From contig JNVV01000009.1 of NCBI GenBank assembly GCA_000733355.1, positions 659,521-723,520 on the forward strand: a stretch of 64,000 bases of DNA, written 5' to 3'. A program made the translations under genes and the position numbers. Shown one piece after another: positions 36,101 to 46,962 of the stretch. The DNA is from Falciphora oryzae. Its lineage: Eukaryota > Ascomycota > Sordariomycetes > Magnaporthales > Magnaporthaceae. The first letter of the stretch is position 1, and every line of letters starts with the position of its first letter. The notes beneath the pieces were generated by a model. The model saw nothing but the letters and a program-made list of their open reading frames with translations. It did no database searches and was not told the origin of the DNA.

Positions 36101-39100
36101 GGTGTGCGATCTGGTGGCTGAACTCGTCTCCTTCTACCAGAGGCAATGGCCCTGCTACGTGCCCACACCACCCTCGGAGGCGAAGTGGCGTACCTACTTT
36201 GACGTTGATCAGATACAGGGCCAAGTCCAGGACAAGTTCGCCCTCTGGTTCGCGAATCACTTGTTCTACGAGTACTTGGGCAAGGTCGCCCAAGTGATGC
36301 GGCGCCTACATGTTGCGCCGGCAGTGGTGGCCCCCAGACCACTTGTAGCGCTTGTCGACGACCGCCATGCCAGCATCAAGGGCTTCGTATCTACCGACGA
36401 CATCTTCGGGCACCATAGCCCCCCTCAATGCTCGCCCCTTGGACTCCGCCCCAGTCTCTCCCTGCCTGAGGCGGCGACTGTCGTCCGGAAATCGCACGAG
36501 GCCGCACCAGCTCGCGTCAAGGGCCTTGTTCAGCGCATCCAGGCGCATGCCGACTCGGACTTCGAGATGCGCTATGCCGATGACCTGGAACGCAGCGCCC
36601 ACGCTCTGAAGGATCACCTCGAGCTGTCGCCAGTTGCTCCCCAGAACCTCGACCAGGTCAAGCAAGCGCTGCAGGTCTACTCTTCCCAGTGCCGCTCGTA
36701 CAGGGACGCGATCTACGCCGCCCTTGAGGCTGTCTCTGTCGGCGCAGGCTGTCGAAGCACTGCCCCGCTACCGCGCATCTGTCCAGCCTTCTTCTTATCA
36801 CAGCTCGCGGCCTCTCGCTGGAAGGCGATTCCTGCCTCCTGGAAGCCTGTGCTCATTCGGTACGGACTGGCGCATCACGACGCGCAGCGTGCCGAGAGGC
36901 TGTTGGCATTGGCGTCTCCCAGTAGCCTCAACGACCTTGTCAAAGAGCTGGGAAACACGGCGCACCAGAACTGGACACCTCTCGAGTATCCGTTTGCCCT
37001 GCTCATGGAAGTCGAGAGCAACATCACCATTCGCAAGGTCCAGGTCGACATCGCTCGACGGATGATCGACCCTCCAGATGGCCGGAACTCAGTCATGCAG
37101 CTGAACATGGGAGAGGGGAAGTCGACTGTCATTGTTCCCACGGTCGCCGCTGCCCTAGCCAATGGTGATCGCCTAGCCCGCGTCGTCGTTGCCAAGGCAC
37201 AAGCTCCCCAGATGCGTCAGATGCTACTTTCCAAGCTTGGTGGCCTCCTCGATATCAAGATCCACCAGCTCCCGTTCTCTCGGGCGCTGCGACTAGACGC
37301 CGCGCAGGTGTCCTCTATCGCGCGAGATCTCCAGGCATGCCGGGAAGAAGGCGGAGTCCTGCTGGTGCAGCCTGAGCACCTTCTATCATTCAAGCTCATG
37401 GGTCTCGAGTTCCTCATCAACGGCAAGACCTCGATCAGCCAAGAACTGATCAAGACTCAGTGCCTACTCGAGTCCGCGTCGAGGGACATCGTGGACGAGA
37501 GCGACGAGAACTTCAGCGTCAAGTTTGAGCTAGTCTACACCATGGGCGCGCAGCGGCCCATTGACTTCAGTCCCGACAGGTGGCACCTCCTACTGAACGT
37601 CTTGGCTGTGGTTAGGGATGTGGCCCCTACTGTTGCGCGGGAGATGCCCAAATCCTTCGCGATCAACGACAAAAATGGCTCTGGGTCCTTCTCTCGCCTC
37701 CGTATATTTGACCAAGCGGCTCAGAATAGCCTTGTTCATGCCATCGCAGACCGGATTTGTGAGACCGGATTACCTGGGCTGTCCATTGCCAGGCAAGGCG
37801 ATCGTTCACGGTCAGTACTGATTTGGCTGTCTCTTCCTTTGCTCTTCTACTTCCTACTCCCTTTTTTTTCCCTTTCCCTCCCTCTTGTATCCTTATAACC
37901 TTTATCAAAACACACAGAATGATATGAAGCTAACACCTCCGCAATACAGTGAGGCGCTCCTCAGATACCTGACGAAACAAGACTTGACTCCCGAGGAAAT
38001 TGCGGCTGTTGAGACTCCTGGAGCCCGCCGCCTCTGGAGCGAGTCGACGCAGCGCCCACTGCTTCTCCTTCGCGGTCTTCTCGCTGGCGGTATCCTCAGC
38101 TTCGTCTTCTCGAAGCGATGGAGGGTCAGCTACGGCTTTGACTCAAGCCGCAATCCGCCGACACGGCTCGCTGTGCCCTATCGGGCCAAGGACTGCCCCT
38201 CGGCGCGCTCGGAATTCTCACACCCGGAAGTTGTGATGCTTCTGACTGCGCTGAGTTCATACTACGGCGGTCTCTCGGATGATGACTTGTTCCTCGCCTT
38301 CACTCACCTCCTGAAGTCAGACCAGCCCGAACAGGATTACGATGAATGGGTAAGGGACGCAAAGTCCTTGCACTCCTCCTTCCAGCACCTCGATGGAGTC
38401 AACATCAAGGATCGTGGGCAGTGCACCCAGCAAATCTTCCCTTGTTTGCGGTATTCCAAGGGCGCGATCGACTTCTTTCTCAGTCGCGTCGTCTATCCGA
38501 AGTTCATGAAGGAGTTTCCCTCCAAGCTCAGCGCTGTGAGTATTACTTTCCTAGCCGTAATCGTCTTTTCTGCTTGCTAATTGGGCATAATTAGAGCGGA
38601 TGGGACCTCGGAGAAGAAAAGGTCCACCCAACAACCGGCTTCTCGGGCACAAACGACTCCAAGGAGCTCCTCCCGCTGTCAGTCAATCATCTTGATCTGC
38701 CCGACCAGAAGCACACGAACGGCCTCGTTCTCGAGTATCTACTACAAGACGAGAATAGCGTGATCTCGATTCCGCCACGCCAAGGCTCGTCGGCGTCAGA
38801 CGCCGAGCTACTCCTCGGCTTGGTTGTGAATATGCCCGATGAGGCCCAGGTCATCTTGGACGTCGGGGCACAGATTCTCGAGCTAGGAAATGACGAGGTT
38901 GCCCGGCAGTGGTTGAAAATGGAGTCTGAGCTTAACGCTTACAGTGGCAAGAAGGCCTGCGTTTTCGTCAACGACAAAGACGAGTTGCAGGTCGTGGACC
39001 TCAAAGGCCACATCGAGCCACTCCAGACGTCACCCTTTTATCGTCAGCTCGACGTGTGCCTTGTTTTCCTTGACGAGGCCCACACTCGAGGGACGGATCT

Positions 39101-40582
39101 CAAGCTTCCTGACCATTACCGAGCTGCGTTGACTCTCGGAGCCAACCTCACCAAGGACAGGCTGACCCAGGCAGCAATGCGAATGCGAAAACTTGGAAAG
39201 GGCCAGTCCATCACTTTCTGTGTCCCGCAGGAGATCGAGACCGGGATTCTCCAGCGTGTCGGCAAGGGCTCAATCGAGGTCATGGATGTCCTCGAGTGGT
39301 CGATCCAAGAGACGTTCGTTGACATCCAGCGGAGCATCCCATTGTGGAACATTCAGGGTCGGAGGTTCGCCCACCAGAAGAGCATCTACGCCCAGGCAGG
39401 CAAGGGCCATATCACCGAGGCATTGGCGAACAAGCTCTTGGAGGATGAGGCCCAGTCTATCCATGATCTCTACCAGCCAGGCGAGCGCGTCGCCAAGCCA
39501 TGCTGTGCAGAGGCCGACCAGCACGTGGGTGTGGACCGCATCATGGACCACTGCGCAAAGTTCGGCACCGTCAACCTAGGCTCGGCCGCGCTGCACGAGG
39601 AGCAAGAGCGAGAGCTGTCGCCCGAGATCGAACAGCAGCGACACGTCGAGAAGCCCCAGCCCGCCGAGCCGGCGCCTCACAAGATCGACGCGGCAGTGCT
39701 GGGCTTCGTCCGGACCGGCGAAATCTCTGTCTTCTCGGCATCGCAATATTTCCCCTCCGCCTGGAAGTCTCTCAGCCGCACAAGCGCCGCCGCCGCTGTC
39801 AACATGTGCGTCGGCGAGTTCCCCTGCGATGTCCGGACCACTCGCGACTTCGCCAGCACGATCCAGGCGTCGAGCAGCTCAACTCTCGGCGCCAAAAGCC
39901 AGCTCGACCAGTACCAGCGGGCGGTGCGATGGATCCTGACCAGCACCCACGGCGACTCCTCGGATGTGGTACGCACCATGGTCATCATCAGTCCCTTCGA
40001 GGCCCAAGTCCTGCTGGAGGAGATCGTCGCGCATCGAAAGGTGGTCCTGCACCTGTACGCGCCTCGCTCGACAATGGGCTACGCCCCGCTCGACCACCTA
40101 CTCCTGCACGCCCGGCCGACACCGCCCCCGACCTGGACGTGCCCGCTCAGGCTCAAGGCACAGCTAAACGTTTTTGCCGGGCAGCTCTTTATGTCGTCCT
40201 TTGACGAGTACAAGACCGTCTGCGAGATGCTCGGGCTCGACTGGAAGGGCGGCCGAGGTGACGAGGTCTTTGTACACGCCGATGGTTTCATCGACCCGTC
40301 TTCGAGAGAGGGGAGCGGAACCGACGGGAAGGAGGCGTGCGCGTTCACACAGAGTCCTGTCCCATTCGTAAGTGATGACTTGGGCTCACTGAGCTTTTAC
40401 CCTACGTTGATACAGAATGGCTAACCCCTGAATCGCCACCACAGCTCAAAATCCTCATGACCAAGATTCGTCGCGACTGCGAGAGTATCGACAAGACGCA
40501 TATCGGCATGATGCTGAACGGCGTCGTTCTCCGCGAGAAGGACTTCGAGACTCCCAACTCCCCCTCCGCCGAGGAGCAGTGA
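30146..40582 (+). CDS. Giant DUF6606/DUF3638/DUF3645 P-loop protein
   Basis: Eight exons: 30146..30452, 30543..30619, 30769..32044, 32292..33977, 34135..37810, 37950..38535, 38595..40367, 40445..40582; 9519 nt, about 3172 aa, every junction phase-consistent with CTAAC/CTGAC branch sites in most introns. The N-terminus (HLVNHVFFPPQLPGEDDWD, residues 20 to 40) is the DUF6606 start. DUF3638 lies around residues 2070 to 2300 and contains QLNMGEGKSTVIVPT near 2106, a Walker A of the SecA/SF2 type. DUF3645 carries LDEAHTRGTDLKLP near 2695, a DEAH-type Walker B, followed by QAAMRMRKLGKGQSITF, like helicase motif VI. Databases often label such proteins ubiquitin-hydrolase-like, which I cannot confirm; I see no obvious Cys protease motif. 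Role unknown; a large ATP-driven remodeller is an inference. Confidence 0.9.
32045..32291 (+). repeat. Pyrimidine-rich intron with TATTCC-like repeats
   Basis: Intron 3 of the giant gene is 247 bp, the longest in it. From 32092 to about 32255 it is almost all C and T on the coding strand, with imperfect units such as ATTCCTATTCCC and TTCCTTT. The tract lies upstream of the acceptor CTCCAG. Confidence 0.65.
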
Positions 40583-41055
40583 GAAGATACTCCCGAACAA
40601 CCCAATCTCTCCACCCCACGAGACCTGCAGGGTTGTTTGAGACTAGGTACTTCCCGCCTTGATGTTGAAGGGGTGTCTTTTTCTTTCTTCATATTGTGCC
40701 GTTAGCGCATCTACACTTGCATTCGTTTGTATGCCCACCCACTCAACAACTCATGATTCACCCCCTTTCTCTTTTATGTCACGGATAACATCAGGAAGGT
40801 GTTTCTCAGCTAGGATGCCCGGAGGGATACGATACCCTTCTGTTCAGGGCTGATGCCCGTGCCCACTTTCTTTCTTTCTTTTATACTTGCCTGGCATACG
40901 ATGTATCTCTGTTTTGAGTCAGTAACTGCTTTGTATTTGCTGTTATATGTTAGAAACTAGGTATAAACGATTGTGCCCTGTTCGACTCTGTGGTCAACTC
41001 GACTTGCGTCTGGGGCGATTGTGGCACTCTCCCAGGTACTCCTGGCAGCCGTGAG
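40583..41055. other. Convergent intergenic region
   Basis: This is the shared 3' flank of the giant gene and the ankyrin-HET gene. It has T-rich and CTTT-repeat sequence near 40868 to 40885 and no gene. Confidence 0.5.
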
Positions 41056-44000
41056 TTACACAATCCTAACATCCCGTATAGCGACATCCGGCTTATTCCT
41101 CCAATACAGCCTTGCAATACCAACTCTCCTAAACACTTGCGGATGCTCCTGGTCATCGACCGCCTCCAGAATCAACCTGATGGTCGAGCCGGGCCGGCCG
41201 TTGCGACGCCACCAGCCAAAGCCGTAGCCTCGCCAAGGGCTACCATGCTCGAACTTGCAGATGTCCAGGTGCCAGGAAGGCCGTGGCGGGGTCGTGGCCG
41301 ACTCTGTGTCCAGATGATAGTCATAGTCCGGAATCCGCGGATCCTGGGCTGCGAGTCTCTTCCAGCTTTGCTCGTACGTGAGATCCACCTTTTGCAATGG
41401 ACCTTTGATGACGACGGAGCCGGTTACGCGACTTTGGGACTCCCCGCTCACCGATACGTCGTCCATGGAGACAAGCTGCGCCAGCGGCTCCAGGCGGCGC
41501 TCGCTGTGGTCCTGCACGAGCCTGTAGTCGACGGCGCAGTTTGGGATCGCTGCCCATGTCCATGAAGGGTAGCTAGAGGTTGTGGCTGCTGATGCAGACG
41601 GCGCTGTCGAGGGTACCTTGACGCGCCATGCAAGATTGCGCAAGAAATAGTTGCCCTGCCAAACCCCCGCGACAAAATCGCACATGAAGGCCGGCCCCAT
41701 CATGTTGGCCAGACCAAGTATAGCCGCGATCCGGTCAGATTCGACAGTAAGGTTTCGCTTCGTGTACTCGGCCACGATGTTTTCCCACTCCAGATACAGC
41801 TCCTGCGTTTCCGGACGCGCCCCGTCGATCCTGAGCGGCTGGTGTACGGTTTCCTTCGTCCTCAGCTCCGGGTTCCGCTCCTCGATGCTGCCGTCTGTCA
41901 TGAACCGTGTCTCGAGGGTGCCATCTCGCATGAACCAGCTGTTTGGCTCTGGCTCTGTCGCCCTGAGGGAGACGCACTCCCATTGCAGGTATTCCTGACC
42001 AAACCAGAGGATGCGAGTGCTAAGCATCTGCTCCTGAAGGGTCCATCCCCTTGAATGGATAGGCCCTCTGAAGTTGCTCGCAAACCGCCCGTCTGCTGCT
42101 AGGATGGTCTGTGGCTGAACCGCAAGGATGGGCCGTAGCTTGCTCATAAAGTATGGCGCTGGGATAGGGAAAGGGAGGGGCTGCGGCTGTATCACCTCTC
42201 GCTGAACGAAAAGATTGTCGCCGCAGTCCGAACCGAAAAGGGTGGAGATGGTGAGAGTGGCGTTGGAGTAAACGCTGCTCATTTTGGCCGCCTCGGCGTC
42301 CCAGTCGTCAGCGTCGTCTTGCACGATACACAGCGCGTCGATCCATAGGTAGCGGAAGCCCAGGTTCCTGGTGGCAGTAATGGCATCCTGGATTGTCGCC
42401 GGCAAGGGCCCCAAAGGGATATTGTCGAGGTGTTTTTTAAAATTGCTTTTGACCGTTGTCGTTGCTTTAGTTCTCCCCCAGCAGTATGATAGCGCGCAAT
42501 AAACATCCCTTGCCCCGTGCGTTTCCACGAGACACACGGCCGGGTGCTCTTCAGTACCACGGGTCAGATCTAGGACACGGGTAGGGAGAATTGGGTTCGC
42601 GACGTCTTGAGATCGCCGGCATTTCGGGTGGCTCTTTTTGCAATTTGCCAGCCATGCCTTACCCAAAGCCATTGCTTGTGGTGAGGCAGTTCCTCCCTCG
42701 TCCCTGCCGCTTTGGCGATCGATCGAATGATACATGAACTCCTCTGGTAGATAATGTCAGCGAGTCCACGAGGCGGGACAGGATCGATTCCAACACCAAG
42801 TTCGAAGTATGGCTTACCCTCTAAGTGACTGACCTCCAGATCAGAGCTGTGGTTTCCACACTCGACTCGTAGCGCAAATTGCCCGATAAAGTACGCCTGG
42901 ACCAGACTCACTTTGACCAGCGACTCCATTTGTTCCTTGCTGCCCACAGGTTGTGCCCCTTGTTTGCTCTGCTTCTGGGGGCGGGTGAGTGCATCGAGCA
43001 ACAGGCGGCAAAATGGACAGTTGCTCACAGCAACGGAGTGTTCCAACTTGCGCAGACTTGGCGCGTGCTCGAAGGGCCCGCGGGTAGTACCGATAGTACC
43101 CTTTGATGGCAGCACTGAGCATTTTGCAATCACGTTCCTGCATAGGGCACAGTATGACCCCGGAACGGCCCGGAGATTCCGGGTCTGTGCAATGCGAGAG
43201 AGGGTTCCGAAGAAGGCATCGACGACGCCTCCGTATTTGAGCGGCCCTTCAACACTGCCCCGAAGCTCCCAGGCTTTCCTAAAGTCGCTTCCCTGGAGCA
43301 CTAAGCGGAAGACTTCTTCGCACCCTGAAAGGGGGACGAGACCTCTGCCAGAACCGGACTGGCAGAATGACAGGAGATCCTGTGCTCCCCCCCAAAGCCG
43401 AACTTGATCCTCGCTGTTGATGGACCTGGTATCGGCGATGTTAACCGAAAAGGATGCACCGGCGTCTTCGAGGACGTCTATAAGCGATAGCTGGCGACTC
43501 ATTAAAGCGAGATCGAGGATCTTCCATTTCCCGCCCGGATCAATAGGGAGCTTGGTGTCGGCGCCGGCGTCGAGGAGTTTTTGAACCTTTTGGACATCCG
43601 CGAGCTCCATGGCCAGCATCAAGGGCGACAGGCCTCCCGGTTCTCGGTGCCCTCCGCGGGTATCTCGGTGTTTTCCGAACTCTGGCTCTGGCCCTGTAGG
43701 CTTGCCTGAAAGCAAAGCGTGGACCTCGCGGGCTTTTTGACGTTGCGCAAACGCCGTCTCTTCATGCGTCCCTGTCTGCACAAAGCGCGCCTCGGTCTTC
43801 TTGTCCAGGTCGGCTCCGTGTTCGATAATCCAAGAGACATCTCTGGACCAATCATTGCGCCTGTCAATACCTAAGTCGATAGCTTCGTGGAGCACAGTGT
43901 AGCCCCGGGCATCGAGCTGATCGATGTCGGCGCCGTGGCTCATCAGGTACTCTGCCACGTCAAACTGCTGGAGCCAGAGGGCGCGGTGAAGAGGCGTGTT

Positions 44001-44306
44001 GAAGGTGCACCAAGGGTCGTAGGCAGACGACATGGGGCCCACGCCGGGGATCGAAAAGACCAGCTCCTCCTCGGTCCAGGAAGTGTTGGGATTCCATCCC
44101 TGAGACAGAGCGCGAGAAACCGACTCTAGGTTGAACAGAGGAAGATCCTGGCGGTCTTGTCGCTCGGGCTTTCCCGGGCCCCAGGGCCGAAACTCGAAGC
44201 GGGGCTGCCGGAGCGTCGGGTCGTTGGATGTGACGGGCTGCTTCTTGAGCCTATCGCTCAGGCCTTGGAGGTACAGATTTAGCTTGGTGGAACTTCCGGC
44301 TGCCAT
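41056..44306 (-). CDS. Ankyrin-HET domain protein
   Basis: Two exons, 44306..42818 and 42743..41056, give 1058 aa; the 74-bp intron has donor GTAAGC, branch CTGAC and acceptor CCAG. Residues about 98 to 290 hold ankyrin-type repeats (NTPLHRALWLQQFDVAEYL, then GGLSPLMLAMELADVQKVQK). A cysteine region follows (SYCALCRNVIAKC near 388 and SNCPFCRLLLDAL near 435), the usual preface of HET proteins. The HET domain runs from about residue 578 (YCALSYCWG) through FRYLWIDALCIVQDDADDW to about 720, with a long C-terminal part after it. HET domains trigger regulated cell death in heterokaryon incompatibility. Ankyrin repeats in front of HET are less usual than behind. The two halves look like separate open frames until the intron is removed. 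Confidence 0.88.
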
Positions 44307-44799
44307 GTTGGAGCAAAGGCGATCCGAAAGCTAGCTTGTAGCATCCGATGGCTGGGGAATCCTTCGAAAAGTGAACTGGCGGCGATGGTGGGTGTGGTTT
44401 TTGGGCACCAATCAAACATATTTGGGCGTGAGGAATGCTCAAGTTGCTGCAAATTGGGATTGGAGTGGGCTAGCTACAGGCAGTCTGTGGCATCTTGCGC
44501 GGGCTGCCGTGACACCAGGCCCTTTGCGATGAGAAGTCGGACAGCTCACATAATCCCCCTCCCGAGCCAAACAAACCAAATCGCTGCCTTTCTGCAATCC
44601 GCCTACAGGAAAAGATACAGCAAAAGATACAGCAAAAGATGGAAAATGGGGGCAGGCCTGACGACGTGCCCAGAGCATGCCCGTTCCCCTCAAAATCACA
44701 TCGCCAGACGAATCGCAGCTTTTACGCGAGGCTGCGCGGCCCCATGAGACGGATGGTGCCCAAAACTTGTTCGATTCTACCAACCTAACTATGTTGTAG
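44307..44799. other. Intergenic, short tandem repeat
   Basis: This is the promoter side of the ankyrin-HET gene. It contains a 12-bp tandem repeat near 44610 to 44641. No gene is seen. Confidence 0.5.
44610..44641. repeat. 12-bp tandem repeat, 2.6 copies
   Basis: The unit AAAAGATACAGC occurs twice and then partially (AAAAGAT). It is about 300 bp upstream of the ankyrin-HET start codon. Confidence 0.75.
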
Positions 44800-45892
44800 T
44801 CAGCACCAACCCTTCAAACCTATGATACGATTATGCCGTTTCAGAACTGAGTTCCCCATCCCGAAACCAGACCTTGAGCCCAGTTGCCATGCACAGCCGA
44901 ATCCTCTTCGTGGCCGTGGTATTGTTTCGAAGATCGTGTAGCCGAGCGCGGCCATGACAGGTCTATCGTAGGACCTATTCAGAACGGCTAAAGGTTAGTT
45001 GGGGAACATTGCTAAATTTGCAAAGTCGTAGAAACATGTTCTTACCGTCCATGGACTTGGCGTGCGCGACCGTAGGAGGGAAGCCAGGCCCCGGTATGTC
45101 ACCGGGCTCGCTCAGCGTGTTCTCATCCACCACGCCGCCACCGTCGTTGTCCTCGTCGTCACTAGTAAAGGCCGATTCGGAATACGCATCGGACTCGCGG
45201 TCCCAGGGATGGCACAGCCGTTGTAGACGTTTAGCAGTTTCTAGAGGCGATCGTCGGGACGTTGGAGGCGACTGTTCATCGCGATGTGAAGGTCGCTATG
45301 GCCACTGAAAGTGTTGGACCCCCTTGTCCGGCGCATGCACTCGGGGGGTCCTGGAGGATCCCGTATCGCGGGACCAGCGGGACCCGGAGGAAGGGAGCAG
45401 GGAATCGGCCCTTTGGTGATCTGCTTCGTGTATATATAGCCGTTTCCTATCCCCACTTTGGCAACAGATCCCTTCCGTCTCATGCACAATAAAGAGATTT
45501 TTTTTTTATTTAATTATCCCTTTCGGAAATTTCCGCGCCTATAGGAGAGATACTCCTACCAATAGGAAGACTGATTTGGCGTTTGAATAGATAAAAAGCT
45601 GGAGGCCGTCACCGAGACACCCCACCGGACCCCCTTTTTCGATGCGTACGGTGCGATGAAAAGAGGTAAGGAAGTACATACCGTTGGGTCTCACGTTTGC
45701 GAGCATCGGCGAGCTCGCCTTGGAAAGCATCGAGCTTGGTTTCGATGGCGCGAATGCTGTCCCGGAGCGGCGGCCCGTCTCAATCACAATGTCGAGCTTC
45801 TTTTCCAAAGTGTCGATCCTGTCGACCTTGCCAGTGACGTAACCTAGCTTGGCGATGATCTCGTCAAGGGACAGCTGGATGAAATCCGGCAT
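44800..45892 (-). CDS. Small coiled-coil protein, possibly frameshifted
   Basis: A spliced model can be drawn: 45892..45682, 45240..45046 and 44987..44800, 197 aa, with donors GTATGT and GTAAGA, a CTAAC branch site before the last acceptor, and consistent phases. The N-terminus (DEIIAKLGYVTGKVDRIDTL) looks like a coiled coil. After residue 38 the same strand reads as a better coiled coil in another frame (DSIRAIETKLDAFQGELADA), which suggests a one-base deletion near 45779. The second exon is acidic (SAFTSDDEDNDGGG) and the last reads AVLNRSYDRPVMAALGYTIF. A probable solo LTR sits inside the first intron. No family is recognised. The gene may be intact, frame-damaged or a pseudogene. Confidence 0.42.
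45312..45564 (+). mobile_element. Probable solo LTR of a Gypsy-type retrotransposon
   Basis: A 253-bp stretch starts TGTTGG and ends CCAATA (expected CCAACA, one C-to-T change), so its ends are near-perfect inverted repeats. It is flanked by 5-bp direct repeats GAAAG (45307..45311) and GGAAG (45565..45569) that differ by one transition. Inside are TATATATA at 45431..45438 and an AATAAA polyadenylation signal at 45488..45493 in the right order for U3-R-U5. Size fits fungal Gypsy LTRs. No internal gag-pol sequence is present, so it is a solo LTR, within the intron of the small coiled-coil gene. Confidence 0.55.
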
Positions 45893-46419
45893 AGGGGTAT
45901 CTGAGCGATCTGATATCTTGAGTTTCGGGGCAAGGAATAGCGGAAGGGAATGACGGATGTGATGATGTTAAGACTGATACAAGAAGCGATGATACCGGTT
46001 GCCAAGAATTCCACAAAGACTGATGGGATGTGTGTTGTGTGATTGCGACTCCAAAAAAAAAAAAAAAAAAATCGAAAGACTGGTGGGTGGTGGAATGGGC
46101 TGGAGACTTAAACCCCACGAAAAATGATGGGGGAAGGTTTACGGGCTCGAGGTTATCGCCATGAGGAGGTGTGACCAGAGAGAGACTTAAAACTTCAACC
46201 GAAAAGCCTCAAGGCGATGGCACTTGGTGGCACCGGCCTGCCCAAAATTCGACCGTTTAGTTGGGATTTCCAGCAATCCATGATGAAGAACAGATTACGA
46301 AAAAAGGAAGTAAATTGAATGAGGAACAAGGAAAGAGGAAAGAAGTAGGGGGAAAGGAAGGGGATGGACGGAGGACAAGGAAAGGCGAAAAAAAGCTGGA
46401 GGGAAAAAAGCAGCCATTG
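45893..46419. other. Intergenic, no gene seen
   Basis: An A-run of about 18 lies near 46052 to 46069. From 46285 to 46420 the plus strand is A/G-rich. No frame is supported. It separates the coiled-coil gene from the CFEM-like gene. Confidence 0.45.
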
Positions 46420-46962
46420 TTAGGATCCAACGGCCCAGGCATTTCTGCTACCCTCATGTGTTTGCTTGGCCAGCTGCCCCCGGCCATAAGAACAGTACCG
46501 ACGGAATACCTCAACGGCGCTCGTGGCCCGCGTCTTCGCCACCGTCTGCTGCACTCCCCCCGGAGCAGGAGTCTCGCTCGAGGACGAAGCCCCGGTAATC
46601 ATAGGGCTTGCGGCGGTGGCGTCATCCGAAATAGACGGGGGCCAGCGGCCGCCGCAGCCCCGGACCACGGCGGTGGAGATGTCGAATCCGAATTTGCTGT
46701 AGCTGTCGGTGCAGAAGCAGCTGTACGGGGTCAGGCGCCCGCCGTCGCCGCAGCCGTTGTGCATGTGCCGGAGGAGCCTGGACAGCGGCGTGACGACGCA
46801 GCCGGACAGGCTGCTGTAGCCGTAGCTCGGCACGGCGTCGACGTAGATGGGTGTTGAGACTGCCTCTTGCAAGGTGGCGGCTGACTGTTTTTCGGAGGCG
46901 GCAGCATAAGCAGTCGCCATGAGGAGCAGAGCGAGAGGGAAGGCAAGTGACCAAGGAGACAT
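46420..46962 (-). CDS. CFEM-like secreted protein
   Basis: A single exon of 180 aa. A signal peptide covers about residues 1 to 21 (MSPWSLAFPLALLLMATAYA). The mature protein has a cysteine block with C55, C71, C82, C84 and C103 (around GCVVTPLSRLL, GCGDGG and YSCFCTDSYS) and a late C157. The CxC within SCFCTDS, with spacing before and after, resembles the CFEM/extracellular-membrane class of fungal proteins, though two cysteines short of the full eight. A Ser/Thr/Pro-rich stretch follows (residues 110 to 145). There is no GPI-type hydrophobic C-terminus, so it is probably secreted. The last 30 residues look unlike the rest, and an unrecognised intron near the 3' end is possible. Confidence 0.62.
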   Translation of the reverse strand: MSPWSLAFPLALLLMATAYAAASEKQSAATLQEAVSTPIYVDAVPSYGYSSLSGCVVTPLSRLLRHMHNGCGDGGRLTPYSCFCTDSYSKFGFDISTAVVRGCGGRWPPSISDDATAASPMITGASSSSETPAPGGVQQTVAKTRATSAVEVFRRYCSYGRGQLAKQTHEGSRNAWAVGS

